Part shown: one piece after another, positions 38,599-46,971 of the stretch | Layout of the letters: each line of letters opens with the position of its first letter | How positions within the stretch are numbered: position 1 is the stretch's first letter | From: CAWIHA01 sp963835855 | GTDB lineage: Bacteria > Acidobacteriota > Terriglobia > Bryobacterales > Bryobacteraceae | Direction of reading: 5' to 3' | Length of the DNA stretch: 64,000 nucleotides | Assembly (NCBI GenBank): GCA_963835855.1 | Contig: CAWIHA010000018.1 | Coordinates: 124,001-188,000 of the forward strand | Translations under genes and position numbers: made by a program | Notes under the pieces: generated by a model | Seen by the model: only the letters and a program-made list of their open reading frames with translations | Databases searched by the model: none | Told to the model about the DNA's origin: nothing

Positions 38599-39897
38599 AT
38601 GGCCGCAAATTCCAAATTCAGCACTGCGGTGCGCGCCCTGCGGCACCGGAACTACCAGCTTTTCTTCAGCGGCCAGTTCATTTCTGTGATCGGCACGTGG
38701 ATGCAGAACGTGGCCCAAGCGTGGCTGGTGTATCAGCTTTCGAAGTCGTCTTTCCTGCTGGGGCTGGTCGGTTTCATGGGGCAGTTTCCCGTGTTTCTTC
38801 TCGCGCCGGTCGGCGGCCATGCCGCCGATCGTTGGCGCCGGCACCGGATCATCGTCGGCACGCAGACCGCGATGATGCTTCTGGCCTTCGTCCTAGCGGC
38901 GCTCACGTTTTCGGGGATCGTCGAGGTCTGGCACGTCGTCGTCCTGGCGGCGCTGCTCGGATTCGTGAATGCGTTCGATATCCCCGCGCGGCAGGCGTTC
39001 GTCGTGGAGATGGTTGGCAGAGCCGACCTACCAAATGCGATCGCACTGAACTCATCGTTGTTCAACGGCGCCCGTATCATCGGACCGGCGATCGCAGGCG
39101 TTCTGGTTGCGGCGATCGGGGAAGCCTGGTGCTTCTTCGCGAACGGCATCAGTTACATCGCGGTGATCACCGGGCTGTTGCTGATGCGCCTGGAGCCGCG
39201 GGCCGCGGCGCCCAGGCCCGGCTCCGCCATCGCACATATCATCGAGGGATTCCGATGGGTGGGAAGCACCCGGCCGATTCGCGCGCTCCTGATTCAGCTC
39301 GGCATCGTGAGCCTGGTGGGGATGCCGTATGCCGTGCTGATGCCGATCTTCGCTGATCACATCCTGCACCGCGGCGCGGCTGGGCTGGGCATCCTGATGG
39401 GGGCGTCCGGCGTGGGAGCATTGATTGGAGCCCTCCGGCTTGCGCTGCGGCAGGGAACAAGCGGCCTGGGGCGCTGGGTGGCCTATTCGACTTTCAGTTT
39501 CGGCGCCTCACTGATTCTGTTTGCACTCTCGCGCTCGTTTTGGCTATCCGCAGCGCTCCTGCTGCCGGTCGGATTCACGTTCATCGTGCAGATGGCTGCG
39601 TCGAATACGCTGATTCAGAGCATGGTGCCCGATGCGCTGCGAGGGCGCGTCATGGCTGCCTACTCGATGATGTTCATGGGCATGGCGCCGCTCGGCGCGC
39701 TCGGCGCCGGCATCGCCGCATCGCACTTGGGCGCTCCGCTCACGGTCGCGATTGGCGGCGCCGCGTCCTGCGTCAGTGCCGCGGTGTTCCGCTCACGCCT
39801 GCCGTCGTTGCGCGCCGAAACGAGGGAATTGCTGCTCGCGCAACAAATGGTCGCCGGCGACCCGGCCGATGAAGTGTCCGGCGGCCAGATCCCCTGA
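38599..39897 (+). CDS. MFS transporter of the EntS/MFS_3 type
   Basis: 432 residues with about twelve membrane segments. The N-terminal FRxGNYxLFFSGQ-like segment (LRHRNYQLFFSGQFISVIGTW) and the loop GGHAADRWRRHRII between helices 2 and 3 are typical of the family that contains enterobactin exporter EntS. Its substrate is unknown; siderophore or drug export is usual. The C-terminal 30 residues are cytoplasmic. It ends 297 nt before the first chitinase gene. Confidence 0.88.
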   Translation: MAANSKFSTAVRALRHRNYQLFFSGQFISVIGTWMQNVAQAWLVYQLSKSSFLLGLVGFMGQFPVFLLAPVGGHAADRWRRHRIIVGTQTAMMLLAFVLAALTFSGIVEVWHVVVLAALLGFVNAFDIPARQAFVVEMVGRADLPNAIALNSSLFNGARIIGPAIAGVLVAAIGEAWCFFANGISYIAVITGLLLMRLEPRAAAPRPGSAIAHIIEGFRWVGSTRPIRALLIQLGIVSLVGMPYAVLMPIFADHILHRGAAGLGILMGASGVGALIGALRLALRQGTSGLGRWVAYSTFSFGASLILFALSRSFWLSAALLLPVGFTFIVQMAASNTLIQSMVPDALRGRVMAAYSMMFMGMAPLGALGAGIAASHLGAPLTVAIGGAASCVSAAVFRSRLPSLRAETRELLLAQQMVAGDPADEVSGGQIP

Positions 39898-40194
39898 GGG
39901 CACGGCTCGATTTGCGCCGCGAGTGCAGCGGTTCGCCTTGAGGCCAGCTTTTGGAAGCGCGGCGCAGCCCGGTGACATTGCTGTAGTGAGTTGTTGAAGC
40001 GACACTTCCAATCGATTCCCTATGCAAGTTTCCTTTGTGCGCCTACCGCGCACAGTCCCGCAGCGCCCCGGTCTTCAGGAAGTTCGACTTTCGGGTGTAC
40101 TGGCCGGCGTTCAGACACGTAATAGTACCTTAATAGTACTCTCAGCCCTTGTAAGCCCCAGGAGTCCGCCGTAAGCTCGCTGCGTGGAGGTCCA
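39898..40194 (+). other. Upstream region of chitinase copy 1
   Basis: No gene is supported. Near 40119-40142 the word TAATAGTAC occurs twice in tandem, and one of them could be a -10 box or an operator half-site. This leader differs from those of copies 2-5, which share a promoter block. GGAGG lies just before the ATG. Confidence 0.4.
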
Positions 40195-41538
40195 ATGAAA
40201 AAGAGAACACCCTTGCTGGTCCTTAGTATTCTTGGAGCGTTGCTGATTTTGCTGGCAGTCGCATCCGCGGCCTCGGTCAACTGCTCAGGCGTGACCGCCT
40301 GGGTCGCTGGCGGTAATTACACGGTGGGTGAACTGGTCACCTACCAAGGCTCGGAATACAAATGCCTTCAGGCAAACAATAACGCCGCGCCCAACTGGGA
40401 CCCGGTGGATTGGCCGGGAGGTTGGTCGCTAGTCGGCACCTGCACCAGCGGCCCCACGGCTACGGCTACGCGGACCGCAACCGGCACGGCTACGCGGACC
40501 GCAACCGGGACGGCGACGCGGACCGCAACCGGCACGGCGACGCGGACCGCAACTGGCACGGCGACGCGGACCGCAACCGGGACGGCAACGCGGACCGCGA
40601 CCGCGACAGCCACCGCGACGCGGACGGCCACGCAGACGGCGACGCCAACGCCGTGCCAGGTCAACTGCTCGGCTGCCGGGTTCATCTTCGCCCCCTACAA
40701 GGACGTTACGGTGGACGCGAACTGGAATACCGGTGCGCAGCAGACCACCATTACCGGATCCAGCGTGCCGGTCACCCAAGCCATGCCGAACTCGACTCTG
40801 GTCTGGTCATTCGCCACCGGCACCTGCGGATCAGAAACCTGGGCCGGCATCTCGACTGCTATGGAAGCTTCGAACGTTCAAGCCTTCGTCAGTGCCGGCA
40901 AGGATTACATCATCAGCACGGGCGGCGCCGCAGGCTCGTTCGATTGCCCCAGCGCTTCGGGCATGGTGAGTTTCATTAACACCTACTACTCGGCCAACAT
41001 GCTCGGCGTCGACTTCGATATCGAGAGCGGCCAATCGCAGACCGTCATTAACGATCTGGTCAACTCCGCCAAGGGAGCGGAATCGTCATATCCCAACCTG
41101 CGCTTCAGCTTCACCTTGGCCTCGTTTGGCAGCACCGCCGCGAATCCGATTTTGAACTCGACGGGCGTGGCGGTCGTGAACGCGATCAAGTCATCGGGTC
41201 TGGGCGGCAACTATACCATCAACCCGATGGCGTTCGACTTCGGCTCGCCTAATCCCACTTATTGCACTGTAGTGGGCGGCGTTTGCGAAATGGGGCAGTC
41301 CGCCATCGCAGCCATGGAGGCGGTCAACTCACAGTTCGGCATTCCGTACGGCCACATCGAAGTCACTCTGGAAGTTCCCACCGACGACGGAGGCGCGCCG
41401 TTCACCATGTCCGACGTCACTACGGTGTGCAGCTGGATTAAATCGAATGGGGTCGCGGGCATCCGCTACTGGTCGCTCGACCGCGACACGGGCGCGACAT
41501 ACGCGAGCGCAATCAAGTCCGCTTGCGGCGCGAATTAA
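40195..41538 (+). CDS. Secreted GH18 chitinase-like protein, copy 1
   Basis: 447 residues: signal peptide (1-27), CBM5/12-like chitin-binding module (28-84), Thr/Ala/Arg repeat linker (86-153) and a GH18 barrel (about 163-447). The catalytic DxDxE is Asp273, Asp275, Glu277 in VDFDIESG; the first Asp of the longer DxxDxDxE is not conserved. The catalytic domain is the most diverged of the five, with extra cysteines. GH18 enzymes cleave beta-1,4-GlcNAc links with substrate assistance. It lacks the promoter block and terminator shared by copies 2-5. Confidence 0.88.
   Translation: MKKRTPLLVLSILGALLILLAVASAASVNCSGVTAWVAGGNYTVGELVTYQGSEYKCLQANNNAAPNWDPVDWPGGWSLVGTCTSGPTATATRTATGTATRTATGTATRTATGTATRTATGTATRTATGTATRTATATATATRTATQTATPTPCQVNCSAAGFIFAPYKDVTVDANWNTGAQQTTITGSSVPVTQAMPNSTLVWSFATGTCGSETWAGISTAMEASNVQAFVSAGKDYIISTGGAAGSFDCPSASGMVSFINTYYSANMLGVDFDIESGQSQTVINDLVNSAKGAESSYPNLRFSFTLASFGSTAANPILNSTGVAVVNAIKSSGLGGNYTINPMAFDFGSPNPTYCTVVGGVCEMGQSAIAAMEAVNSQFGIPYGHIEVTLEVPTDDGGAPFTMSDVTTVCSWIKSNGVAGIRYWSLDRDTGATYASAIKSACGAN
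40456..40650 (+). repeat. Minisatellite encoding the linker of chitinase copy 1
   Basis: About eight units of 24 nt, each encoding ATRTATGT or a close variant. The unit is GC-rich and reads open in several frames, which creates long spurious antisense frames of Val and Ala. Confidence 0.85.
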
Positions 41539-41560
41539 CCAAATAAGGGCAATAATTAAC

Positions 41561-41589
41561 TTGACACATCAGACTGCCTGCTTTATAAT
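41561..41589 (+). promoter_or_regulatory. Consensus sigma70 promoter of the IS1595 transposase
   Basis: TTGACA at 41561-41566 and TATAAT at 41584-41589 are exactly 17 nt apart, a perfect consensus. Only six bases separate the -10 box from the ATG at 41596, so a usual start point would fall on or next to the first codon and give a leaderless message. Confidence 0.85.
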
Positions 41590-41595
41590 GGGTCT

Positions 41596-42549
41596 ATGGA
41601 TAACGAACCAAAGACCTTGCAGGATGCGATCCTGTACTTCGCGGATGCCGATAACTGCCTGAGCTACCTTTCCGCGCGCCGCTGGCCTCATGGCGTCACC
41701 TGCCCGCGTTGCGGCTCTCGGAATGTCGGCTTTGTGGCTTCGCGGCGCATCTGGCAGTGCAAGACCCGCCACGATCATGCTCAGTTCAGCATCAAGACTG
41801 GGACCATTTTCGAGGATTCCCCGATCACGCTCGACAAGTGGTTGCTGGCGATGTGGATGCTGGCGAACTGCAAGAACGGGATCAGCAGCTACGAGATTTC
41901 GCGCGCCACGGGGCTTAGCCAGAAGTCTACATGGTTCATGCTTCAGCGCATCCGGCTCGCCATGCAAGACGAATTCACTGGCGGCAAGCTCTCCGGCGAA
42001 GTCGAGGTTGATGAGACCTTCATCGGCGGCAAGGCCCGCAACATGCATAAGGACGTTCGGGCGCACCGCATCACTGGAACCGGGCCGGAAGGTAAGGCTA
42101 TCGTTGCCGCCGTTCTGGAGCGTGGCGGAAAGGTCCGCGCGAAGGTCGTAGGGACTCGCCGCAAGCCAGAACTTCAGGCAATGGTCCGCGAGCACGTAGA
42201 ACCGGAGTCTGCGCTCTACAGTGATGCGCTGCTTTCCTACGAGGGCCTCAGTGAGGAATACAAGCATCAGGTGATTGACCATGCCCTTGAGTACGTGCGC
42301 GAGAATGTTCACACGAATGGGCTGGAGAATTTCTGGAGTCTGCTGAAGCGCGGCATCAACGGAACGTACATTTCCGTGGAACCGTTTCACTTGTTCCGCT
42401 ACGTCGATGAGCAGGCTTTCCGGTTCAACAACCGGCGGGACATGACTGACAGTGACCGCTTTGATCTGGCCGTCCGGCAGATCGTAGGCAAGCGCCTGAC
42501 GTGGGCCGAAGTCACCGGCAAGGCGGGAGAAAGACCGGCGGTCAACTAG
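41596..42549 (+). CDS. IS1595-family (ISXO2-like) transposase
   Basis: 317 residues. An N-terminal zinc ribbon (CPRCGSRN...WQCKTRHDH) is followed by GTIFEDSPITLDKWLLAMWM and a DDE-type catalytic domain: Asp in EVDETFIGGKARNMH, a second acidic residue in ALYSDALLSY and Asn/Glu in HTNGLENFWSLLKRGINGTY (the third acidic position is Glu or Asn in this family). Length and order are complete, so it may be active. Clear terminal inverted repeats and a duplication were not found. It begins 57 nt after the stop of chitinase copy 1. Confidence 0.9.
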   Translation: MDNEPKTLQDAILYFADADNCLSYLSARRWPHGVTCPRCGSRNVGFVASRRIWQCKTRHDHAQFSIKTGTIFEDSPITLDKWLLAMWMLANCKNGISSYEISRATGLSQKSTWFMLQRIRLAMQDEFTGGKLSGEVEVDETFIGGKARNMHKDVRAHRITGTGPEGKAIVAAVLERGGKVRAKVVGTRRKPELQAMVREHVEPESALYSDALLSYEGLSEEYKHQVIDHALEYVRENVHTNGLENFWSLLKRGINGTYISVEPFHLFRYVDEQAFRFNNRRDMTDSDRFDLAVRQIVGKRLTWAEVTGKAGERPAVN

Positions 42550-42737
42550 TGCTGGCCGTTTGCCTCGGGGTCCGAAGCGGAAGGCTTGATCGCCTTTCGT
42601 TTCGGGCCGGGCCGGTTCGGGTTCTCCGCAGATCTCTTTCGATGTTCCTCGATTCGTTGTTTGATGACGCTGTGCGGTACCGCAAGCACACGGTCCACCA
42701 AGTTTGTGAAACGCTCGTACTCGACCGAATGTCTCAT
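42546..42737 (-). CDS. Small conserved protein convergent with the transposase
   Basis: 63 residues from the ATG at 42737 (18 nt shorter than the longest frame), starting MRHSVEYERFTNLVDRVLAV and ending in a basic tail NRPGPKRKAIKP. The two stop codons overlap within CTAG. I have seen very similar short proteins next to IS1595-type transposases, so it is probably a passenger or regulator of the element; its function is unknown. Confidence 0.65.
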   Translation of the reverse strand: MRHSVEYERFTNLVDRVLAVPHSVIKQRIEEHRKRSAENPNRPGPKRKAIKPSASDPEANGQH

Positions 42738-42758
42738 CCGTGACCATCCTATCACCTT

Positions 42759-44507
42759 TCACAGTTTCCACACCTCAACCGCTGCCTTTGCCAGTCCCTT
42801 CTGCCGTTGTTCAATTTCCCGCTCGCTCCATTTTGAGACTCCGCCAAAGAAGTCATTTATCTTGAGATGTGATCCCTCCAAGGCGAGTCTCTTCTTGTCC
42901 GCAAATGACTTGTCCGAGGCATCACGATTGATCTTGGTGCGTAGCAGCGTCAAGTTCCCAATACGATAGACGTAATCGATGGGGTTGACATTGGTCGAAA
43001 ATCCGCTGCGCCAAGCATCTGGAACAGCTTGCGGAAGTACGTGCTCAAGATTGACTTCTTTGGCATCTGGGTTCACTATTTCTTCTCCGCCAGATGGGCG
43101 CGACCGGAGGGCAAGGTGATTGGTAATCCTTGCGAGCGTATATCTGGCAATTCTTTTTGCCTCAATGCTGGCAAGCTCAAACACAGAACGGAAGGCCGGG
43201 TCCGTATTAAGTCCCCGAAGAGCATCGGCGACATGAGTTGGGGAAGTGTAGGTCTTAGCTCTAATCTCGTAAGCGATATTTGCTGACACCCGCTCAAGGT
43301 TACCTGGCGATTGGTTTCCCACAATGAAGTATCTAAAGGCGAAGTTCGCAACAATACGAAATGTTTTGGCAATGTCAGCAGAAGAGGAGAACAGTTGCAT
43401 CGCATTAAGAAGCAGCGGATTCATTTGAGTAACTCGAAAGAGACGCAAGTCGCTCAGCGATTGCTCGAACGACGCCTGATAGGAGGGATCATCTGGCCAT
43501 AGGGAGTAGTCGGAGATGCGGGCGTAGTCAGGAGCACTCTTGCCCAGGTCCTGAGCTAGGGCAATAGCCTCATGTTGCTTGTTCTTGATGACGGTGGCAA
43601 CCAGTCGGTACAAATGCTTTTCTCGAACGTTCGGACCATCTTTGTCTGTTCTTTTGGCGATCCAATAGTGGCGGATGAATTCGGGGACGGGACGCCTCAT
43701 GAGATCCTTTTCCATCTGTTCCCATAATTGCTCTACCCTGCTCACCTGATTTCCGGCCTCATGATAGAGGCGATTCTTGACCAGATCGGAAATCGCTAAC
43801 TCTCTACCTCTGGCGTTTAGTGACTCAAAGAACAGATTCGCGTCTTCGTCACTTACCACTGGTATCGTTATGAGCCTTAGCTTAGTGCGCAGTGTATCCA
43901 GAAGGGGCACAATAAAACTATCCGCCTGAGTGCCCCGTGATGCCGCCTCTAGCGTCACTTTGGTGAGGAAGTATTTATATGCCTCCAGTAACAGACGATT
44001 CGATGAATTAAGGGCCCTGTCCTTTAACCTCAGCTCAACCTCAGACAGATCCTCGCTCTTTAGCACACATTGTAAGAATGTCTCGTTATTGATCTTGTTT
44101 AGCCTCAGCTTTGGCGTCAGGAGCGCATCACGCTCGTAGCCCTTTGACCCCAGAAATTCCGTCTCGATTCTTGCCTCACGAGGATCACGGGCCGCCAGGA
44201 ACACATTTCGTATAGCACTAAAGAGCATCGTGATACATGCCAATCGTTGCTGGCCATCAATGATGCCTTCCTCTGGAGAATCGGCTCTCTGAAGAACAAT
44301 GGTTCCTAGGAAATACTCGCCGCCCCGGTTGGCCGCGTCAAGCAGATCCTCCCACAGCTCCTCAGTCTCGTCTGCTGTCCACGCAAAACTACGTTGATAG
44401 CGGGGTACGGAGAAGTGTGCATCTCCGGCAAATAACTCTTCGATAGACTTTCGTTCGGGGGGCAAAATTCCAATTTGCATCGGAAAGACCTCTCGGATAC
44501 CGATCAT
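42759..44507 (-). CDS. GmrSD-like DUF262/DUF1524 protein, candidate restriction enzyme
   Basis: 582 residues. The N-terminal DUF262 domain has SVPRYQRSFAWT and the DGQQR motif at 84-88, associated with NTP use in GmrS-like proteins. The C-terminal DUF1524 domain is HNH-like: VNLEHVLPQAVPDAW and RIGNLTLLRTKIN. The fused form resembles type IV restriction enzymes that cut modified phage DNA, but many family members are untested. Its GC content is visibly lower than its neighbours, which fits acquisition by transfer. The ATG at 44480 is another possible start. It lies within an insertion between chitinases 1 and 2. Confidence 0.85.
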   Translation of the reverse strand: MIGIREVFPMQIGILPPERKSIEELFAGDAHFSVPRYQRSFAWTADETEELWEDLLDAANRGGEYFLGTIVLQRADSPEEGIIDGQQRLACITMLFSAIRNVFLAARDPREARIETEFLGSKGYERDALLTPKLRLNKINNETFLQCVLKSEDLSEVELRLKDRALNSSNRLLLEAYKYFLTKVTLEAASRGTQADSFIVPLLDTLRTKLRLITIPVVSDEDANLFFESLNARGRELAISDLVKNRLYHEAGNQVSRVEQLWEQMEKDLMRRPVPEFIRHYWIAKRTDKDGPNVREKHLYRLVATVIKNKQHEAIALAQDLGKSAPDYARISDYSLWPDDPSYQASFEQSLSDLRLFRVTQMNPLLLNAMQLFSSSADIAKTFRIVANFAFRYFIVGNQSPGNLERVSANIAYEIRAKTYTSPTHVADALRGLNTDPAFRSVFELASIEAKRIARYTLARITNHLALRSRPSGGEEIVNPDAKEVNLEHVLPQAVPDAWRSGFSTNVNPIDYVYRIGNLTLLRTKINRDASDKSFADKKRLALEGSHLKINDFFGGVSKWSEREIEQRQKGLAKAAVEVWKL

Positions 44508-44955
44508 CGCACATCCCCGATCCGAGGCGCAGGGCCTCTCTGGCGCGACGATCCATCTCCGTCATCATCTACTTTCTCGCCTTGTCCATCATGGCATAGC
44601 CCACCTGATGCGTCAAGGTAGTTGCCGCCCAAATAAGCGCCAGCGGGGGATTCGTTCTTCCGCTGGCGCCCATCAAGATCCTTTGGGGCCCAGGCTGGAT
44701 AGCCTCGAGTCCGGGCTCTACCTACCCATGCCACACGTAGCGCGCCTGGAGACCGGCTGAGCAGCGGTGGGGTCTGCCCGCCGAGACTTCTGCGCCTGCC
44801 AAGCGGGCGCTCCAGGCCGCCAATTCCGTCAGGCTGGCGTTTTGGTCGCCGGACCATCTGTTTGTATGTCGGCCGCACGAGCGTGCTGCGCAAATCTGGC
44901 CTAGCCCCAGTGGACTATGCTGGGTATCATTTTTGGAGCTTAATGTAATCAGAGT
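44508..44955. other. Non-coding stretch upstream of chitinase copy 2, with insertion relics
   Basis: No gene is supported, although a minus-strand frame of 129 codons exists. A perfect 10-bp stem (44637-44646 with 44660-44669, loop 13 nt) lies in the left half. From about 44831 the DNA resembles the 3' flank of the chitinase genes (see the decayed terminator), so the junction of the inserted block is probably between 44510 and 44830. The word TTGGAGCTTAATGTAAT near 44933 starts the upstream block shared by copies 2-4. Confidence 0.55.
44831..44890 (+). other. Decayed chitinase-type terminator and 3' flank
   Basis: The words GGCTGGCG, CGCCGGACCAT, TTTGT and CCGCACGAGCGT occur in the same order as in the terminator and flank of copy 2 (46592-46645). 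The stem is no longer perfect. It is best read as the original 3' flank of copy 1, cut off by the inserted block. Confidence 0.55.
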
Positions 44956-44984
44956 TTAGAAGATGATCCAAAAGGACATATACT
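44956..44984 (+). promoter_or_regulatory. Promoter of chitinase copy 2
   Basis: TTAGAA and TATACT are 17 nt apart. The box and the following GATTCAATCGG are shared with copies 3 and 4. The leader is about 80 nt and includes a 6-bp hairpin GGAGCG/CGCTCC. Confidence 0.7.
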
Positions 44985-45072
44985 GGATTCAATCGGACAT
45001 TCGTTCGTATTGTCCGCTGACGGCGGAGCGTTGCTTTCGCTCCCGAAAAAGTTCCTCTTCTGCGGAGATCAA

Positions 45073-46569
45073 ATGAAGAAAAGAACACCCTTGCTCGTAC
45101 TGAGTATCCTTGGTGTGCTGCTGCTGTTGTTAGCAGTCGCATCCGCGGCCTCGGTCAACTGCTCAGGCGTGACCGCCTGGGCCGCTGGCGGTAGCTACAC
45201 GGTGGGTGAACTGGTCACCTACCAAGGCTCGGAATACAAATGCCTTCAGGCAAATAATAACGCCGCACCCAACTGGGACCCGATTGATTGGCCGGGCGGT
45301 TGGTCGCTAGTCGGCACCTGCACCAGCGGTCCCACGGCTACAGCGACGCGGACCGCAACCGGGACGGCGACGCGGACCGCAACCGGGACGGCGACGCGGA
45401 CAGCGACGCTGACTCCGACGCGGACCGCAACTGCGACTGCAACGCGAACCGCGACGGCAACCGCAACCGCGACAGGCGGTGGGAGCTGTACTGGCGTGAC
45501 GTCGTGGGTCGCTGGCGGTAGTTATACCGTGGGCGAACTGGTCACCTATAGCGGCAACGAATACAAATGCCTCCAGGCGAACAGCAATGCGGCACCCAAC
45601 TGGGACCCCGTTGACTGGCCGAGCGGCTGGCAGTTGGTGGGCTCCTGCGCCGGCGGTGGTGGTGGCGGCGGAACACCGACGCCGACTCGCACTGCAACTG
45701 CAACTCCAACCTCGACAGGTGGCGGCGGCGGTGGCACTGGTGGCGGCATTACGGGCTTCGCGCCGTACATCGACATGAGCTATTCGAACAACAATCTGTC
45801 CTCGATTTCAGCCGCTTCTGGGATCAGGACCTTCACTTTGGCGTTCATCACCAGCTACGGCTGCCAAGCTAGCCTGTGGGGCGCCTACAACATACCGGGT
45901 GAGACGGTGGTCAAACCGATCATCACCGCCTTCGGGCCCGGCAGTGTGATATGGTCTTTCGGCGGCGCAGCGGGCATCGAACTGGCCCAGGCTTGCACGA
46001 GTGTAGCCAGTCTACAGGCCCAGTATCAGGCGGTGGTTAATTACTACGGCGTGAATAACCTCGACTTCGATATCGAGGGCGGCGCGGAAGGTGACACCAC
46101 TTCGATAGATCGCCGCAACGCCGCACTGGCGGCCATGGGTGTGACCGTCTCCTACACGCTGCCGGTTATGCCGACAGGCCTGACCTCATATGGCACGAGC
46201 CTGTTGTCGAACGCAGCGTCCCATGGCGTGCATGTCTCTGTCGTGAACGTCATGGCGATGGACTACGGCGGGGCAGACAGCCAGATGGGTCAGGACGCGA
46301 TCAACGCTGCCACGGCGACTCACAGCCAAGTGGGCGGTTCCATCGGCGTCACACCGATGATCGGAATGAACGACGTTGGAGGCGAAACATTCTCGCTCGC
46401 CGATGCATCGACGCTCGTGAGTTGGGCGAAATCGTCGGGGTACGTCACTCGCCTGGCGTTCTGGTCGGTCGGACGCGATAACGGCGGATGCCCCGGTTCG
46501 GTATCAGGGAGTTGCAGCGGTATTTCGCAGTCGAACTATCAGTTCTCCAGTATTTTCGAGGGCTTCTGA
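45073..46569 (+). CDS. Secreted GH18 chitinase-like protein, copy 2
   Basis: 498 residues from the ATG at 45073, where the common signal peptide MKKRTPLLVLSIL begins. Two CBM5/12-like modules of the same type (28-84 and 138-192) are separated by a Thr/Ala linker; a Gly-rich linker leads to the GH18 domain (228-498). Catalytic Asp331, Asp333, Glu335 lie in LDFDIEGG. PVMPTGLTSYG and MAMDYGG strands are conserved. The duplicated module may raise affinity for crystalline chitin. Own promoter and terminator. Confidence 0.9.
   Translation: MKKRTPLLVLSILGVLLLLLAVASAASVNCSGVTAWAAGGSYTVGELVTYQGSEYKCLQANNNAAPNWDPIDWPGGWSLVGTCTSGPTATATRTATGTATRTATGTATRTATLTPTRTATATATRTATATATATGGGSCTGVTSWVAGGSYTVGELVTYSGNEYKCLQANSNAAPNWDPVDWPSGWQLVGSCAGGGGGGGTPTPTRTATATPTSTGGGGGGTGGGITGFAPYIDMSYSNNNLSSISAASGIRTFTLAFITSYGCQASLWGAYNIPGETVVKPIITAFGPGSVIWSFGGAAGIELAQACTSVASLQAQYQAVVNYYGVNNLDFDIEGGAEGDTTSIDRRNAALAAMGVTVSYTLPVMPTGLTSYGTSLLSNAASHGVHVSVVNVMAMDYGGADSQMGQDAINAATATHSQVGGSIGVTPMIGMNDVGGETFSLADASTLVSWAKSSGYVTRLAFWSVGRDNGGCPGSVSGSCSGISQSNYQFSSIFEGF
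45334..45474 (+). repeat. Minisatellite encoding the first linker of copy 2
   Basis: Units encoding TATRTATG and TATRTATA, more degenerate than in copy 1, with LTPTRT interruptions. Confidence 0.75.
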
Positions 46570-46591
46570 GTTGCAGTATTTGCAGTGCGGA

Positions 46592-46625
46592 ATGGCCTGG
46601 GCGGCGACGCCCGGGCCATTTTTTT
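46592..46625 (+). terminator. Intrinsic terminator after copy 2
   Basis: TGGCCTGGGCG and CGCCCGGGCCA form an almost perfect stem with a GCGA-type loop, followed by seven T. It is nearly identical to those after copies 3, 4 and 5. Confidence 0.9.
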
Positions 46626-46851
46626 GTGTCTACCGCACGAGCGTACCAGGCGCATCCGCCGCGATGCGCGGACCCAGCCTGCCGCGCTTGCAACATCCAG
46701 TGTGGGCCCAGCGCCGGTCTCGTGAATCTCCAGGGCGGCCTGTAGCCCTCCAGAAAACAAGGCTTCCGATCAGTTTTCGGCCGTTTATGAGACCGGCTCT
46801 AACTCCGGCGGACTATAGGAGGGCCATTTTGGGAGCTTGACTCACCCGTGC
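46626..46851 (+). other. Gap between copies 2 and 3
   Basis: No gene is supported. It contains the inverted-repeat element at 46711-46801 and, further right, the GGACTAT...GGGAGCTT block shared with the upstream regions of copies 2 and 4. Confidence 0.5.
46711..46801. repeat. Imperfect inverted-repeat element, copy A
   Basis: The left end GCGCCGGTCTCGTGAA is roughly the inverse of the right end TTTATGAGACCGGCTCTA (46784-46801). The same right-end word occurs inverted at 28876-28893, and a diverged copy lies at 48941-49030. About 90 nt, no gene. Confidence 0.55.
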
Positions 46852-46881
46852 TTAGCAGATGGTCGCGAGAGGATATATACT
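46852..46881 (+). promoter_or_regulatory. Promoter of chitinase copy 3
   Basis: TTAGCA and TATACT are 18 nt apart, followed by the shared AATTCAATCGGGCAGTCG leader. Confidence 0.65.
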
Positions 46882-46971
46882 CAATTCAATCGGGCAGTCG
46901 CTGGTATTGTCCGCAGACGGCGGCGCGTTGCGTCCGTTCTTCGAAAGAATACCTTATCTTCTGGAGATCGC

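Noticed and set aside
40456..40650. Repeat array considered as a possible CRISPR
   Set aside because: Units are directly adjacent, encode the protein linker in frame, and have no unique spacers or cas genes nearby.
40368..40685. Minus-strand Val/Ala repeat protein frames opposite the chitinase linkers (also at 47145, 49364 and 51070)
   Set aside because: They are the reverse reading of the Thr/Ala minisatellite and have no start context or conserved ends.
41539..42757. Exact ends and target duplication of the IS1595 element
   Set aside because: GG-starting ends near 41549 and 42758 are only weakly similar as inverted repeats, and the flanking 8-mers differ, so I do not claim boundaries.
44504..44893. 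129-codon minus-strand frame upstream of the GmrSD-like gene
   Set aside because: Composition is Arg/Gly/Pro-rich with no family feature, and its left part overlaps the start of the GmrSD-like gene while its right part covers the chitinase flank relic.
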